Assembly: GCA_930986645.1 (NCBI GenBank)
Contig: CAKNJS010000013.1
Coordinates: forward strand, 1 to 55,618
Source: an uncultured Lachnoclostridium sp.
GTDB taxonomy: Bacteria; Bacillota; Clostridia; Lachnospirales; Lachnospiraceae
Reading direction: 5' to 3'
Length of the DNA: 55,618 nt
Under the pieces are notes generated by a model. That model saw nothing but the letters and a program-made list of their open reading frames with translations, was not told the origin of the DNA and did no database searches. This document shows positions 42,619 through 51,814 of this stretch, piece after piece. The translations under genes and the position numbers were made by a program. Position 1 is the stretch's first letter. Each line of letters opens with the position of its first letter.

Positions 42619-43134
42619 ATGATTTCTGACTTCTTACTGATACAGAAAATCAGAAATGGAGACAATCGTGCAGGAAATGAATTCGTGAAAAAGTATTATC
42701 CTCTGATCTATCAATATTGCTTTCTGCACATTCACGACAGAGACTGTGCGGAAGATATGACTCAGGAAACGTTTGTGAGATTTTTCGAAGCAGTTATGAA
42801 CCGAACAGATATTGCAAAAGTGAAGAGCTATTTATACCGTGTTGCCGGAAATACAGTAAAGAATTATTACAGGAAAAAGAAGGAACTGCTGCTTGAGAAG
42901 CTGCCTGACACTGTGGAAAATAACGCGGCAGATATAGAAGTCAGGCTTGATATTGAACGGGCAGTGGCATGTCTTCCGGATGAGATAAGAGAAATCACAA
43001 TCCTGTTTTTCTTTCAGGGATTAAAGCAGAAAGATATCTCTGATCTGTTAGGTATAAAGCTGTCACTTGTAAAATACCGGGTATCGAAAGCAAAGGAAGT
43101 GCTGTCTAAGGAGCTGGAGGTGGGAACACAATGA
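42619..43134 (+). CDS. ECF-type RNA polymerase sigma factor
   Basis: About 171 residues, starting at the ATG at 42619 six bases after AAGGAGG; upstream in-frame codons lie before that site. Region 2 is clear (YQYCFLHIHDRDCAEDMTQETFVRFF) and region 4 ends in an HTH (QKDISDLLGIKLSLVKYRVSKAK). It should direct transcription of a small regulon, probably including its own operon of a membrane protein and an ABC exporter. The stop overlaps the next start by four bases, the layout typical of sigma/anti-sigma pairs. Confidence 0.92.
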   Translation: MISDFLLIQKIRNGDNRAGNEFVKKYYPLIYQYCFLHIHDRDCAEDMTQETFVRFFEAVMNRTDIAKVKSYLYRVAGNTVKNYYRKKKELLLEKLPDTVENNAADIEVRLDIERAVACLPDEIREITILFFFQGLKQKDISDLLGIKLSLVKYRVSKAKEVLSKELEVGTQ

Positions 43135-43895
43135 AACAGTATGAGAAGAAAATCGAGAGCTACCAGACCCTGATACAAAAGGGATATGTCCGGGAATCTG
43201 CTGTCCGGAATGTTATGAAGCAGTGTGCCGGCATCATGAGCCGGCATGACGACAGACGGGCGTCGTATTTTGAATTTCTGTATGAGCAGCTTAAGTTTAT
43301 CCGGAAAAGATGGTGGGCGCTGCAGGGCGGAAGCCTGCTCCTGCTCTGGATGTTACTGGCTGATTATGGAGAAGGGGCAAATGCAGAACGGGTACTGGGA
43401 GCTTTATCAGTGATATTTGCGGTGCTGATCATTCCGGAAATATGGAAAAACCGGAGATTTTCCGCAGTCGAGATTGAGAAGACATCCTACTACTCGCTGC
43501 GCCAGATCTGTTCGGCGAGGATATTGATGTTTGCGGCAGTAGATTTGACGATGATCACAATATTTTTTGCCGTTTCGTTTTCCACGCTGCAGATTTCGGC
43601 GTACCGTATCGTCATAGATTTTCTTGTGCCGTTTAATATCTCCTGCTGCATCTGTTTCCGCCTGTTGTACAGCAAATGGCAGGAACTGGAATATATCGCG
43701 GTTTTTCTGAGTACAGCGTGCATATTTGCATGGTCGCTGATTGTATCATCTGATTTTATTTATGAGAGAATCTCAATGCCGGTGTGGATCGGACTGCTTC
43801 TTTTATCTTTCGTTTATCTGATTTATTGTATCTGGAAATCGCAATGTAATTGCGAAATAAACTGGGAGGGCAAGGCAAATGGAACTGCAATTTAA
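43131..43895 (+). CDS. Membrane protein, candidate anti-sigma partner
   Basis: 254 residues: a soluble N-terminal segment of about 60 residues (KQYEKKIESYQTLIQKGYV) and about six membrane helices (about 65-245), with a basic tail. Translational overlap with the ECF sigma gene (ATGA) and a cytoplasmic N-terminus fit an anti-sigma or sensor role, but no zinc-binding HxxxCxxC anti-sigma motif is present. Its end overlaps the ABC ATPase start by 17 bases. Function inferred from position only. Confidence 0.75.
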   Translation: MKQYEKKIESYQTLIQKGYVRESAVRNVMKQCAGIMSRHDDRRASYFEFLYEQLKFIRKRWWALQGGSLLLLWMLLADYGEGANAERVLGALSVIFAVLIIPEIWKNRRFSAVEIEKTSYYSLRQICSARILMFAAVDLTMITIFFAVSFSTLQISAYRIVIDFLVPFNISCCICFRLLYSKWQELEYIAVFLSTACIFAWSLIVSSDFIYERISMPVWIGLLLLSFVYLIYCIWKSQCNCEINWEGKANGTAI

Positions 43896-44769
43896 AAATG
43901 TATCAAAAGATTACGGACAGGTGCTGGCTGTGGATCATGTGACGTATTCCATGGGAAAAGGCGTATACGGGCTGCTGGGAGTGAACGGGGCGGGAAAGAC
44001 AACTCTGATGAGAATGCTGTGTACCGCGATAAATCCCACAGACGGCAGGATTTTGTGGAATGGAAAAGATATCTTCCGGCTGGGGGCATCGTACAGAGGA
44101 ATACTCGGCTATCTGCCACAGAATTACGGCTTCTATCCGGATCTGTCGGTCTATGAGTACATGATGTATATCGCGTCGATCAAAGGACTGCGCCAGAATG
44201 CGGCGAAGAAAAGGACTGCACGTCTGTTGGAACAGGTCGGATTAAGTGAAAAGAGGAAAAGCAAAATGCGGACTTTATCAGGCGGAATGATCCGTCGTGT
44301 CGGAATCGCGCAGGCAATGCTGAATAACCCGCGTATACTCGTTCTGGATGAACCGACGGCAGGGCTTGATCCGAATGAAAGGATCCGTTTCCGCAATCTG
44401 ATCAGCGAGCTGTCGGAGGACCGGCTTGTACTGCTGTCCACGCATATTGTGTCAGATGTAGAGTATATCGCAAACGAGATCATACTGATGAAAGAAGGAA
44501 AGTTCTTCTATACGGGAACCTCGGAGCAGATCATTTCTTCTATGGATATGTCTGTATGGCATTGTACGGTCCCGAAAAAGGAGCTGAATCATTACATGAA
44601 GAAATATCTGACGGGAAATATAAGGACAGTGTCCGGCGGCGTGGAGCTGAGGGTGCTTTCAAAGACACCTCCGACTGAAAATGCAGTGCAGGAAGAGGCA
44701 ACGCTTGAGGACGCATTTCTTCTGTATTTTGGAGAGAAAGCAGGTGATAAAATTGATGTTGAAATATGA
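43879..44769 (+). CDS. ABC transporter ATP-binding protein
   Basis: 296 residues. Walker A GVNGAGKTT (near 34), signature LSGGMIRRV (near 135), Walker B ILVLDEPTAGLD and the H-loop STHIVSDVEY are intact. The C-terminal extension after residue 220 is typical of ABC-2-type export ATPases (drug or peptide exporters). It follows the membrane protein and precedes an ABC permease in the ECF operon. Strong ribosome site GGGAGGGCAAGG. Confidence 0.92.
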   Translation: MELQFKNVSKDYGQVLAVDHVTYSMGKGVYGLLGVNGAGKTTLMRMLCTAINPTDGRILWNGKDIFRLGASYRGILGYLPQNYGFYPDLSVYEYMMYIASIKGLRQNAAKKRTARLLEQVGLSEKRKSKMRTLSGGMIRRVGIAQAMLNNPRILVLDEPTAGLDPNERIRFRNLISELSEDRLVLLSTHIVSDVEYIANEIILMKEGKFFYTGTSEQIISSMDMSVWHCTVPKKELNHYMKKYLTGNIRTVSGGVELRVLSKTPPTENAVQEEATLEDAFLLYFGEKAGDKIDVEI

Positions 44770-45982
44770 GCTGATCAAGATTTTTTCAAAGCGGATCAAT
44801 CGTGTCGTGCTTGCAGTGACTTTGTTCATTGCGGTCATTTCAAGCTGCTTTGCCATCGGGAGCCTCAGATATACGGATGAAGAAGGCAAAAATCATACAG
44901 GAATCACGGCAGGGCGGCTTCTGGCAGCGGATATAAACCAGTGGCAGGGGGAGCTGACACCGGATAAAATATATGAGGTTATAAATGATTACAAAGAATT
45001 GTCAGCAAAATATCCGGATGGAATACCTGATACGGAATACGGAAAATCAGAACAGGCATATTGGGATATTAAGAATTTTGTAATCAATATACTGACGCCT
45101 GATTCGGAATGGAATGAAGACGTGCTGTATCAGCTGACAGATGAACAGATGCAGGACATTTATACGATATACAAGGATAACATGGGAAAATTGGCGGAAG
45201 AGTACGGCACGACGCCCGAAAAGAAAGACTTTCTGGAGAGTATTTATGAAAAAATAAAACTGCCGCTTACCTTTAAAGCAAAGGATTCGTGGGATACGAT
45301 GACAATGTACGCACAGACCTATGCGATCCTGCTTGCGGTGGTAATAGGCTTTCTGGCGGCAGGGATTTTTTCAGCAGAATTCCGGCCGGGAGCGGAAGAT
45401 GTCTTTCTTGCCTCGAGATACGGAAGATCGAAAGCAGTGAGAAATAAGATTGCTGCGGGAATACTTATGGCTACAATCGTCTACTGGACCGGCATGGCGC
45501 TGCTGTCGCTTATCTCATTTGCGGTCATGGGGACAAGCGGATTTTTTACACCCTATCAGATCAGTGACCCCTACAGTATATATGTGATGACTTTTGGACA
45601 ATACTATCTGCTCATATTGGCGGGCGGATACATCGCATCCCTGTTTGGCGCCGCTCTGACCATGCTGGTGACAGTAAAGATGCACACACCGAATCTGGCG
45701 GTCTGCATTCCCTTTATCCTGCAGTGCATGATGCCGTTTATTGCCCGGGCATTGTCGTCATTTGATGCATTTTTCAATCTGATGCCGACTATGTTGACAA
45801 ATGTTTTGAATACTGTAAGAGCGCCGATTCTTGTTCAGATCGGACCTTTTGTGTTCCGGCTGATCCCGTTTCTGCTGGTTCTGTACAGTGTGCTGTTCGT
45901 CGGGCTGCTTCCGCTGATATACAGGAGTTACAGTCGGTATGGGATCAAGAAAAGAGGTGATTCCTGTTCCCGCAGAGATTGA
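44744..45982 (+). CDS. ABC-2-type exporter permease
   Basis: About 412 residues. The GTG at 44744 lies nine bases after GGAG; an ATG at 44756 (MLKYELIKIF) is nearly as good. A helix near the N-terminus is followed by a long extracellular loop (about 60-195) and five or six more helices, the MacB/NatB-like permease layout. It pairs with the ATPase gene that ends inside its start region. The export substrate, perhaps a peptide or antibiotic, is unknown; ECF control suggests a response to envelope damage. Confidence 0.85.
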   Translation: MIKLMLKYELIKIFSKRINRVVLAVTLFIAVISSCFAIGSLRYTDEEGKNHTGITAGRLLAADINQWQGELTPDKIYEVINDYKELSAKYPDGIPDTEYGKSEQAYWDIKNFVINILTPDSEWNEDVLYQLTDEQMQDIYTIYKDNMGKLAEEYGTTPEKKDFLESIYEKIKLPLTFKAKDSWDTMTMYAQTYAILLAVVIGFLAAGIFSAEFRPGAEDVFLASRYGRSKAVRNKIAAGILMATIVYWTGMALLSLISFAVMGTSGFFTPYQISDPYSIYVMTFGQYYLLILAGGYIASLFGAALTMLVTVKMHTPNLAVCIPFILQCMMPFIARALSSFDAFFNLMPTMLTNVLNTVRAPILVQIGPFVFRLIPFLLVLYSVLFVGLLPLIYRSYSRYGIKKRGDSCSRRD

Positions 45983-46124
45983 TAAACTGACTCCGGAAGC
46001 CCGGGACGTAATTGTAGAGTTTGATATGTCGAAGTATCAGAAGAAACATAATTCAAGGGCAGTAATAAAGGCTCTCAGCATTTCGGAACAGCTGAATGAA
46101 GAAGCAATGTCGATGGTGGTGTGA
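45939..46124 (+). CDS. Small 61-residue protein, possibly truncated
   Basis: Begins inside the permease gene and reads through to a stop at 46122-46124. The sequence (start MGSRKEVIPVPAEIDKL, helical C-terminus) has no recognised domain. A GTG at 45957 is another possible start. The stop lies in GTGTGAAA, which matches the outer end of the IS256-like element found elsewhere in this window, so the protein may be the 5' fragment of a longer gene cut by an insertion or deletion. Confidence 0.5.
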   Translation: MGSRKEVIPVPAEIDKLTPEARDVIVEFDMSKYQKKHNSRAVIKALSISEQLNEEAMSMVV

Positions 46125-46205
46125 AATTTTTTTTAAAATACGAGAATGAAGGGCTCTTCTATGATAAAATCTAAATTATAGGAGGGCCCTTTATTATTAG
46201 CAAGA
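46119..46205 (+). mobile_element. Relic of an IS256-family 5' end
   Basis: 46149-46197 matches 55292-55340, the leader of the IS256-type transposase at the right end of the window, at 44 of 49 aligned bases by eye. The match continues more loosely from GTGTGAAA at 46119 to GCAAGAC at 46205. The transposase start codon has been lost (TTA instead of ATG) and no transposase follows. The hairpin AGGGCTCTTCTAT (46150-46162)/ATAGGAGGGCCCT (46178-46190), followed by TTTATTATTA, may now serve as a terminator for the ECF operon. Confidence 0.8.
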
Positions 46206-46277
46206 CAGGGCGTTATGGAAATTTCGAACATTTTCTTATGAAGATTCCCAAACTATACATAAATAGGAGGCATAGAG

Positions 46278-47000
46278 ATGGTAACAATTGGGATCGTGGA
46301 TGACGAATACGCAATCCGCAATTTAATAGAAAAATGTATTATTAAAGCTCTCGGCGGCGGACAGAAGACAGTCAGGATCCGTCAGTTTGAAAATTCGGAG
46401 ACATTTCTTGAAGCCGTCTCTCAAGGAGATCAATTTGATATTCTGCTGGCAGATATTCAGATGAAAGGTATGGATGGAATGGAGCTTGGCAGGCAAGTGC
46501 GAAAGCTCAGACCTGAAATGTATATCATCTATATTACTTCTTATGAAGAGTATGCGGCGGAAAGCTATCGGATCGAAGCGTGGCAATATATACTGAAACA
46601 GGATATTGACAGCCGGCTTCCGGGAGTGATCCGGGAATTGACAGCCAGGATAGAAAACAGTGAAAACAAGTTTCGGGTGCTTACAAACGGAGCGGAACAT
46701 GTAAAGATGTTTTACCGAGATATTATTTATCTCTATAAATCCAAGGGAACCAAGTATGTGAATTATGTTACAAAGCAGGGAATATATCGGGAACGTAATT
46801 CTCTTGATACCGTAATAAGAGAATTGTCAGATGAGAGGTTTCTGCCTGTGGAGAGAGGATATGTGGTAAATATGGAGCATATCTTGAAGATCAGAAAGGA
46901 CACCCTCTGTCTTGATAAGGGGTATGAAGTACAGGTGAGTCATGCCAGACTGCATGCAGTAAAAGAGCAGATCAGCCGTTGCTGGAGTTTGAGAGGATAA
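46278..47000 (+). CDS. LytTR-family response regulator
   Basis: 240 residues: receiver domain with Asp8/Asp9, phosphoacceptor Asp59 in ILLADIQM and a lysine in YILKQ near 112; a LytTR DNA-binding domain (about 140-236) with MFYRDIIYLYKSKG and FLPVERGYVVNMEHI. Ribosome site ATAGGAGG. It comes directly after the IS scar and 65 bases before a GHKL kinase gene, and is probably the regulator of the lipoprotein/ABC genes that follow. It is separate from the other LytTR gene near 5.5 kb. Confidence 0.92.
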   Translation: MVTIGIVDDEYAIRNLIEKCIIKALGGGQKTVRIRQFENSETFLEAVSQGDQFDILLADIQMKGMDGMELGRQVRKLRPEMYIIYITSYEEYAAESYRIEAWQYILKQDIDSRLPGVIRELTARIENSENKFRVLTNGAEHVKMFYRDIIYLYKSKGTKYVNYVTKQGIYRERNSLDTVIRELSDERFLPVERGYVVNMEHILKIRKDTLCLDKGYEVQVSHARLHAVKEQISRCWSLRG

Positions 47001-47065
47001 CATGGCATCGCCGGCTGTGTAAAAGAGAAAATGGTGTAAGAACCGGAGTAAGGAGGAAGAAACAG

Positions 47066-48409
47066 ATGGCGGACACACTGTGGATCTGGATTCTGTTAAA
47101 TATATTGGAGACAGGAATATATATTGCTCTGATCGTAGGGATGATGCCGGATATCAGAAGTTTGGGAAAGGCTGAAAGGATAACAGCGATACTTATTTTT
47201 GTCTTGATGGCAGTTCTGTCCGGAGCCAGACAAAAGATTGGATCTCTGTTCAGCCCTTTAGCGTATTTTTACAGCATTTTTATTATGATCACAGGTACAT
47301 TTTTGATATACAGGAAACAGTTATGTCTGATTGTCGGGACGGTGCTGACTTATTGTTCACTGACGATGCTTACGGTCTATCTGACTGTGTTTTTTCTTTC
47401 TGTGATACAGACAAAAAAGGCATATTCAGGAGTATATGGATTTTTCGGAGAAGATATCAACGGATCATTTTCTGTTGTACGCGGAGTTGTACTCGCTGTT
47501 TCCCTTATAATTGTATGGTGCTTAAACCATCATGATGTGCGCAGACAGGCCCGAGAATACCGCATTGTTCTTCTTGCCGCGGGAATAGTACTCTCTGCCC
47601 TTGTTTTGGAGTATCAAAATCTGCTGGAATACGGAGTAATGTACTCTGCTGCGGATATTCCGGCGGTAAAAGCGGTGCTTAGAGACAGTATGTTGAGTAT
47701 GATTACTTCACTTGTCCTTCTCGCTGTGCTGGGAACATTGTATTTAAAAAACCGCAGAATTAAAGATGAGAATAGTATGCTCGTCCTGAAAGAGGAGATG
47801 GAGCGTCAGAAATATGAAGAATTAAATACTGCTGTGAATCGAAATCGAGAGCTGGTCCATGACACAAAAAATCATTATCTTGTGATAAGCGAATATGTAA
47901 GAAATAAAGAATATGAAAAACTAAATAAGTATCTGGAGGACATAAAGAACGATTTTGTCAGAACAGCTCCCGGAATCTATACGGGAAATCAGATTTTAGA
48001 TTTGATTCTTTCTCAGAAGCGTATTGCGGCAGAGAAAAAGGGGATTCCTTTTGAAATGCAGGTTATGCCTTTATCTGAACTTCCTTTTGAGGAACGAGAA
48101 ATCTGTGCATTATTTGGAAATTTGCTGGATAATGCTATCGAAGCATGTGACCGGATGGATGATGGAAAAGTAATTAAAATTAAAATAGAACAAAAGAATC
48201 AGATGCTTTTGTTTGAGATAAAAAACAGTGTCAATGAGGAACCAAAGAAAAAGAGGGGCTTATTTCCCACATGGAAAAAGGACCGATCATTGCACGGATA
48301 TGGTCTGAAAAGCGTTGAACGTATTGTGGAGTCGCATGAGGGAATCATCTCCTATGAAATGCAAGATAAATTATTTACAGTCAGAGTCACTTTTTTTGAG
48401 CTGGAGTGA
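47066..48409 (+). CDS. GHKL sensor histidine kinase
   Basis: About 447 residues from the ATG at 47066, behind AAGGAGGAAG; upstream in-frame codons overlap the regulator gene but lack a ribosome site. Six or seven membrane helices (about 5-225), a coiled segment, phosphoacceptor His265 in LVHDTKNHYL, the N-box NLLDNAIEACD (about 351-361) and a GLKSVERIV glycine box. AgrC/VirS-like. Forms a pair with the LytTR regulator upstream; the next genes encode a lipoprotein and ABC exporter, the likely output. Confidence 0.92.
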   Translation: MADTLWIWILLNILETGIYIALIVGMMPDIRSLGKAERITAILIFVLMAVLSGARQKIGSLFSPLAYFYSIFIMITGTFLIYRKQLCLIVGTVLTYCSLTMLTVYLTVFFLSVIQTKKAYSGVYGFFGEDINGSFSVVRGVVLAVSLIIVWCLNHHDVRRQAREYRIVLLAAGIVLSALVLEYQNLLEYGVMYSAADIPAVKAVLRDSMLSMITSLVLLAVLGTLYLKNRRIKDENSMLVLKEEMERQKYEELNTAVNRNRELVHDTKNHYLVISEYVRNKEYEKLNKYLEDIKNDFVRTAPGIYTGNQILDLILSQKRIAAEKKGIPFEMQVMPLSELPFEEREICALFGNLLDNAIEACDRMDDGKVIKIKIEQKNQMLLFEIKNSVNEEPKKKRGLFPTWKKDRSLHGYGLKSVERIVESHEGIISYEMQDKLFTVRVTFFELE

Positions 48410-48532
48410 CGTATTTTATCAATCATGGTCAATATACAGGTATTTCATGTCCACATTCTTGTGTGTGCCCGAAAGAAATTATAAGATGGGAGTATCACAA
48501 AAGGGCTAGATCGCAAAAAGGGGTGTGTTCAG

Positions 48533-50095
48533 ATGAGAAAAAAGAGATGCCGCATGTGGACAGTGTTTTTAGTCTGTATAGGTATGATCACGCTGGCCGG
48601 CTGTCAGGAAACGCCGGAGGAGAGTGCAGTTGCAAGTAAAGCAGGGGGGCTTAGCGAGGACGTTTTAGCAGAGCCTCTTTCAGAAGGCGAGACGCAGACG
48701 ATTGATCTGCCGGATCGCTGGGAAGAGACAAAAAAGTGGAGCAATGATCGATGGATCTTTCAGGCGGACGTGGATCTGGAATCCATTGAGACAGGGAACC
48801 TTCCGATCGTAGAGTTTGAGCAGCACGCGATGACACAGGAAGAGCTGGAGTCGCTTACAAATTATTTTGCGGGAGGGGAAACTCTGTATGCCCCGCTTGT
48901 TACGACAAAAGACGCCTATCAAAATAAGCTGGACAGAATACGGAATATGGAAGGAATATACGCTGTTTACACGATTGACACAGCAGTGAGTACAAAAATG
49001 GAGATGCTGGAAAAAGGGCTGGAAGCCGCTCCTGAAGCAGGGGAGCAGGAAACGCAGGAAGTCCAACCGTTTTTTTCAGCCAGATCGGACGATCCGGGAG
49101 AGGATGCTGCAAGGGATCGAAGAAAATATATTTCTGAGGAAGAAGACGCAATGGAGCTGTATTTTTCCGCCGAAATCGGAGAGGACAGGCAGAGCAGTAT
49201 CACCGCCCGAAAATATGACTCCCGGACAGGACGTTCCAGTCAGTTTGAGTGGATGAGCGGAGATGAGATCGTATATCAGAAAGAGGATATTGATTATTAC
49301 AGAGAATGGCATAAAGAATATAAGGATGTTTCTGAGACAGATCGTCAGTGGGAGAAATTGCTCGATCAGTGCAGCACGATGATGAAGGACGAAAACATCG
49401 ATCTGAATGAAGGACAAAAACAGGCTGAAACACTTTTGCAGGAATTGGGAATTGAAGATAAGGTATACGTCGATGAGGAACCTGTGCTGTGGTTCCCAAA
49501 GGGGACGTATCCGAAAGATATAGCATCTACGTATCAGGACAGTCTGTGGCAGGCGGATCTTACTCAGGCAGAGACAGGGTATGTCTACACATTTGTTAAT
49601 GAAATTAACGGGCAGGGTGTCGATCTGCTTTCAGGCGGGAATTTTTTCGGCTTTTCTGATGATTCCAGTACAGAAGTTTATACCTCCCCTTTCCCGGTAG
49701 AAACAATCAAAGTGGCGGTGACTCAAAGCGGCGTGAAAATGTTTTCATGGGATGGAATGTGCAGTGAAGTGTCTGTCGAAGCAGAAAATGTTAAACTGCT
49801 TCCATTTGACGAGATACAGGAGAAGATTACACAACAAATTTCATATTATTTTCCGGTAAGCCAGCCCGCAGACGATAAAACAATATTTGAGTATGAACTT
49901 GAAAGTATCCGTTTTGGTTACAGCTATGTAACCGCATATGAGAATCCGGATCACGCATGGGCGGTACCTGCATGGTTCCTTGAACTAAAAAGCGGAGATT
50001 CCAATCCGGAATTATCCGCATCTGACGAAGTGGAAAATCTTGCATGGGTTTATCTGACTTTTAATGCCTTGGACGGAAGTGTCATTGAATCCTGA
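48533..50095 (+). CDS. Large lipoprotein (DUF6034-like)
   Basis: 520 residues. A basic start and hydrophobic stretch end in the lipobox LAGC, lipidated Cys24. The mature part is acidic and soluble, with no recognised enzymatic motif; two repeated beta-rich halves are possible. It resembles DUF6034 proteins, recalled from memory, which are encoded beside ABC exporters in Lachnospiraceae, as here (two permeases and an ATPase follow). It probably acts as the extracellular sensor or capture component of that module. Confidence 0.82.
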   Translation: MRKKRCRMWTVFLVCIGMITLAGCQETPEESAVASKAGGLSEDVLAEPLSEGETQTIDLPDRWEETKKWSNDRWIFQADVDLESIETGNLPIVEFEQHAMTQEELESLTNYFAGGETLYAPLVTTKDAYQNKLDRIRNMEGIYAVYTIDTAVSTKMEMLEKGLEAAPEAGEQETQEVQPFFSARSDDPGEDAARDRRKYISEEEDAMELYFSAEIGEDRQSSITARKYDSRTGRSSQFEWMSGDEIVYQKEDIDYYREWHKEYKDVSETDRQWEKLLDQCSTMMKDENIDLNEGQKQAETLLQELGIEDKVYVDEEPVLWFPKGTYPKDIASTYQDSLWQADLTQAETGYVYTFVNEINGQGVDLLSGGNFFGFSDDSSTEVYTSPFPVETIKVAVTQSGVKMFSWDGMCSEVSVEAENVKLLPFDEIQEKITQQISYYFPVSQPADDKTIFEYELESIRFGYSYVTAYENPDHAWAVPAWFLELKSGDSNPELSASDEVENLAWVYLTFNALDGSVIES

Positions 50096-50126
50096 TAATC
50101 CCGATTTTGCCATGGGGGTGCGATAG

Positions 50127-50888
50127 ATGAAGAAAAAGAAGTTGTTTTCCGTTCTTTCAGCGGAAGGAAAATCTTCTATATTTAATCCGGGGTTTGCTGC
50201 AGGAGTATTACTGCTCACAATTGTGTTTGTCACAGCCGGATATTCATACATGGAATATCTGCTGGAGATGGGAGGTTCGGTGGAAGGCGCACCGTGGATT
50301 GTTCTGTTTACGTATTGTATTTCATCGGATCAGAGTCTTCTTTTACTCCCTTTGTTTGTGCCGCTGGCGGCGTCGGGAAATGCACAGACTGAGCTGAAAA
50401 GCAGGTTCTGCTTGTTTTTGGCTGAACGGTCGGGAAAGAAAGAATATCTGCTGGGAAAGGCATCAGGGGCGGCAATTTCCGGCGGGTTAATGACAGTATT
50501 TTCTTATATTCTGACTCTTTGCATCGTCAGTATCGCGTGTATGAATATTACGGATGTAAGCAGGAGTGTTTCAGAGCTGCCAGTCTGGAATCTGATTTTT
50601 GAGTTTTTGTGCGGATTTTTAAATGGAGCGCTCTGGTCTCTTGCGGGAAGTGTGGCAGCAGTGCTCACAAAAAACAGTTATCTTGCATATGCCTCGCCAT
50701 TCATCCTTTACTATGTAATGACGATGTTTCAGGAAAGATATTATGAAAACCTATATTTTTTAAGCCCGAAACAGTGGGCGTTTCCATCATACTATGGAAC
50801 GGCATTTTGCGTTTTTGTACTTCTGTTTTTGGATCTTACATTATCCGGACTTCTCATAAAGTCGATAGAAAGGAGGCTTTTGAGATGA
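50127..50888 (+). CDS. ABC-2-type permease subunit
   Basis: 253 residues with six membrane helices (first at about 25-47). No peptide signal. It starts 31 bases after the lipoprotein gene (GGGGGTGCGATAG ribosome site) and overlaps the next permease start by four bases (ATGA). Together with that protein and the ATPase at 51815 it should form one export complex. It is divergent in sequence, so assignment rests on topology and context. Confidence 0.8.
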   Translation: MKKKKLFSVLSAEGKSSIFNPGFAAGVLLLTIVFVTAGYSYMEYLLEMGGSVEGAPWIVLFTYCISSDQSLLLLPLFVPLAASGNAQTELKSRFCLFLAERSGKKEYLLGKASGAAISGGLMTVFSYILTLCIVSIACMNITDVSRSVSELPVWNLIFEFLCGFLNGALWSLAGSVAAVLTKNSYLAYASPFILYYVMTMFQERYYENLYFLSPKQWAFPSYYGTAFCVFVLLFLDLTLSGLLIKSIERRLLR

Positions 50889-51772
50889 TAAGACAAATTT
50901 TCTTTATTGCCGGACAAAATTTTTCGGGGTGGCATAAAAATGCCAGAGTATGGATGACATTTGCGCTGGGGCTCGTGCTTTGCCTTATGCTCTCGGATCA
51001 GATGATTACGCGGGCGCAGACGTATCATTCCTCCATTCAGCTTATGGAACCTTTTATCTGGACTTTTGGGGATGAACAGTCTGTATTGTTTTCAACTCTT
51101 CTGCTTTTATTATTATTTGCAGATATGCCCTTTATCGATCAGGCGGTTCCTTACCGCCTGATACGGACAACACGGGATAAATGGCTGGCCGGGCAGATAC
51201 TTTATGTCATTGTTACTGTTATTTTATATAATGTTTTTCTGCTTGCCATAGAGGCTCTTATTGCCATGCCGTGGTCCTATATTGGAAATGTGTGGAGCGA
51301 GACGTCGGCTTCATTTGCCTACGGTGCGGGAAAAGACGGTGCAGTGGCAGTTTCCGTGAAAACAATGGAGATTTCTACTCCCTATGAATGCGCTGCATTT
51401 GTTTTTATCTTGATGCTTTTGTATTCACTTCTTATTGCGGCGTTAATGCTTTTGTTAAATCTGGCGGGAGGAAAAGCTGTCGGCGTTTTGGGAGTGCTTC
51501 TTTTTAATCTGTATGGATATCTCCTCAATCCTGAATGGATCCAGCGGATATTTGATATTCCTCAGGGACTGCTTTATCAGGCAAATGTACTATGCGGCTG
51601 GCTGTCTCCACTTAGTCACGCAACGTTTTCGATGCACAATTTCGGATATGATTATCTTCCTAGGATTCAAGTCAGTGTATTTTTGTTTTTCTGCCTGATA
51701 TGTATTCTTTTAATTGCAGCAAGAATAAAAATGAAACGATATAATTTTACATTTGTGCAGGTGGAAGAGTAA
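50885..51772 (+). CDS. Second ABC permease subunit of the module
   Basis: About 295 residues from the ATG at 50885, behind AAGGAGG; the reading frame is open upstream within the previous gene, but that part lacks a start signal. Six membrane helices with a large loop between the third and fourth. It is coupled by a four-base overlap to the preceding permease and followed 42 bases later by the ATPase gene. A heterodimeric permease pair is the simplest reading. Confidence 0.82.
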   Translation: MIRQIFFIAGQNFSGWHKNARVWMTFALGLVLCLMLSDQMITRAQTYHSSIQLMEPFIWTFGDEQSVLFSTLLLLLLFADMPFIDQAVPYRLIRTTRDKWLAGQILYVIVTVILYNVFLLAIEALIAMPWSYIGNVWSETSASFAYGAGKDGAVAVSVKTMEISTPYECAAFVFILMLLYSLLIAALMLLLNLAGGKAVGVLGVLLFNLYGYLLNPEWIQRIFDIPQGLLYQANVLCGWLSPLSHATFSMHNFGYDYLPRIQVSVFLFFCLICILLIAARIKMKRYNFTFVQVEE

Positions 51773-51814
51773 TAGAGTTTTTGTGCGGCAGGTAAAAAAA
51801 GAGGTGAAGATGAG

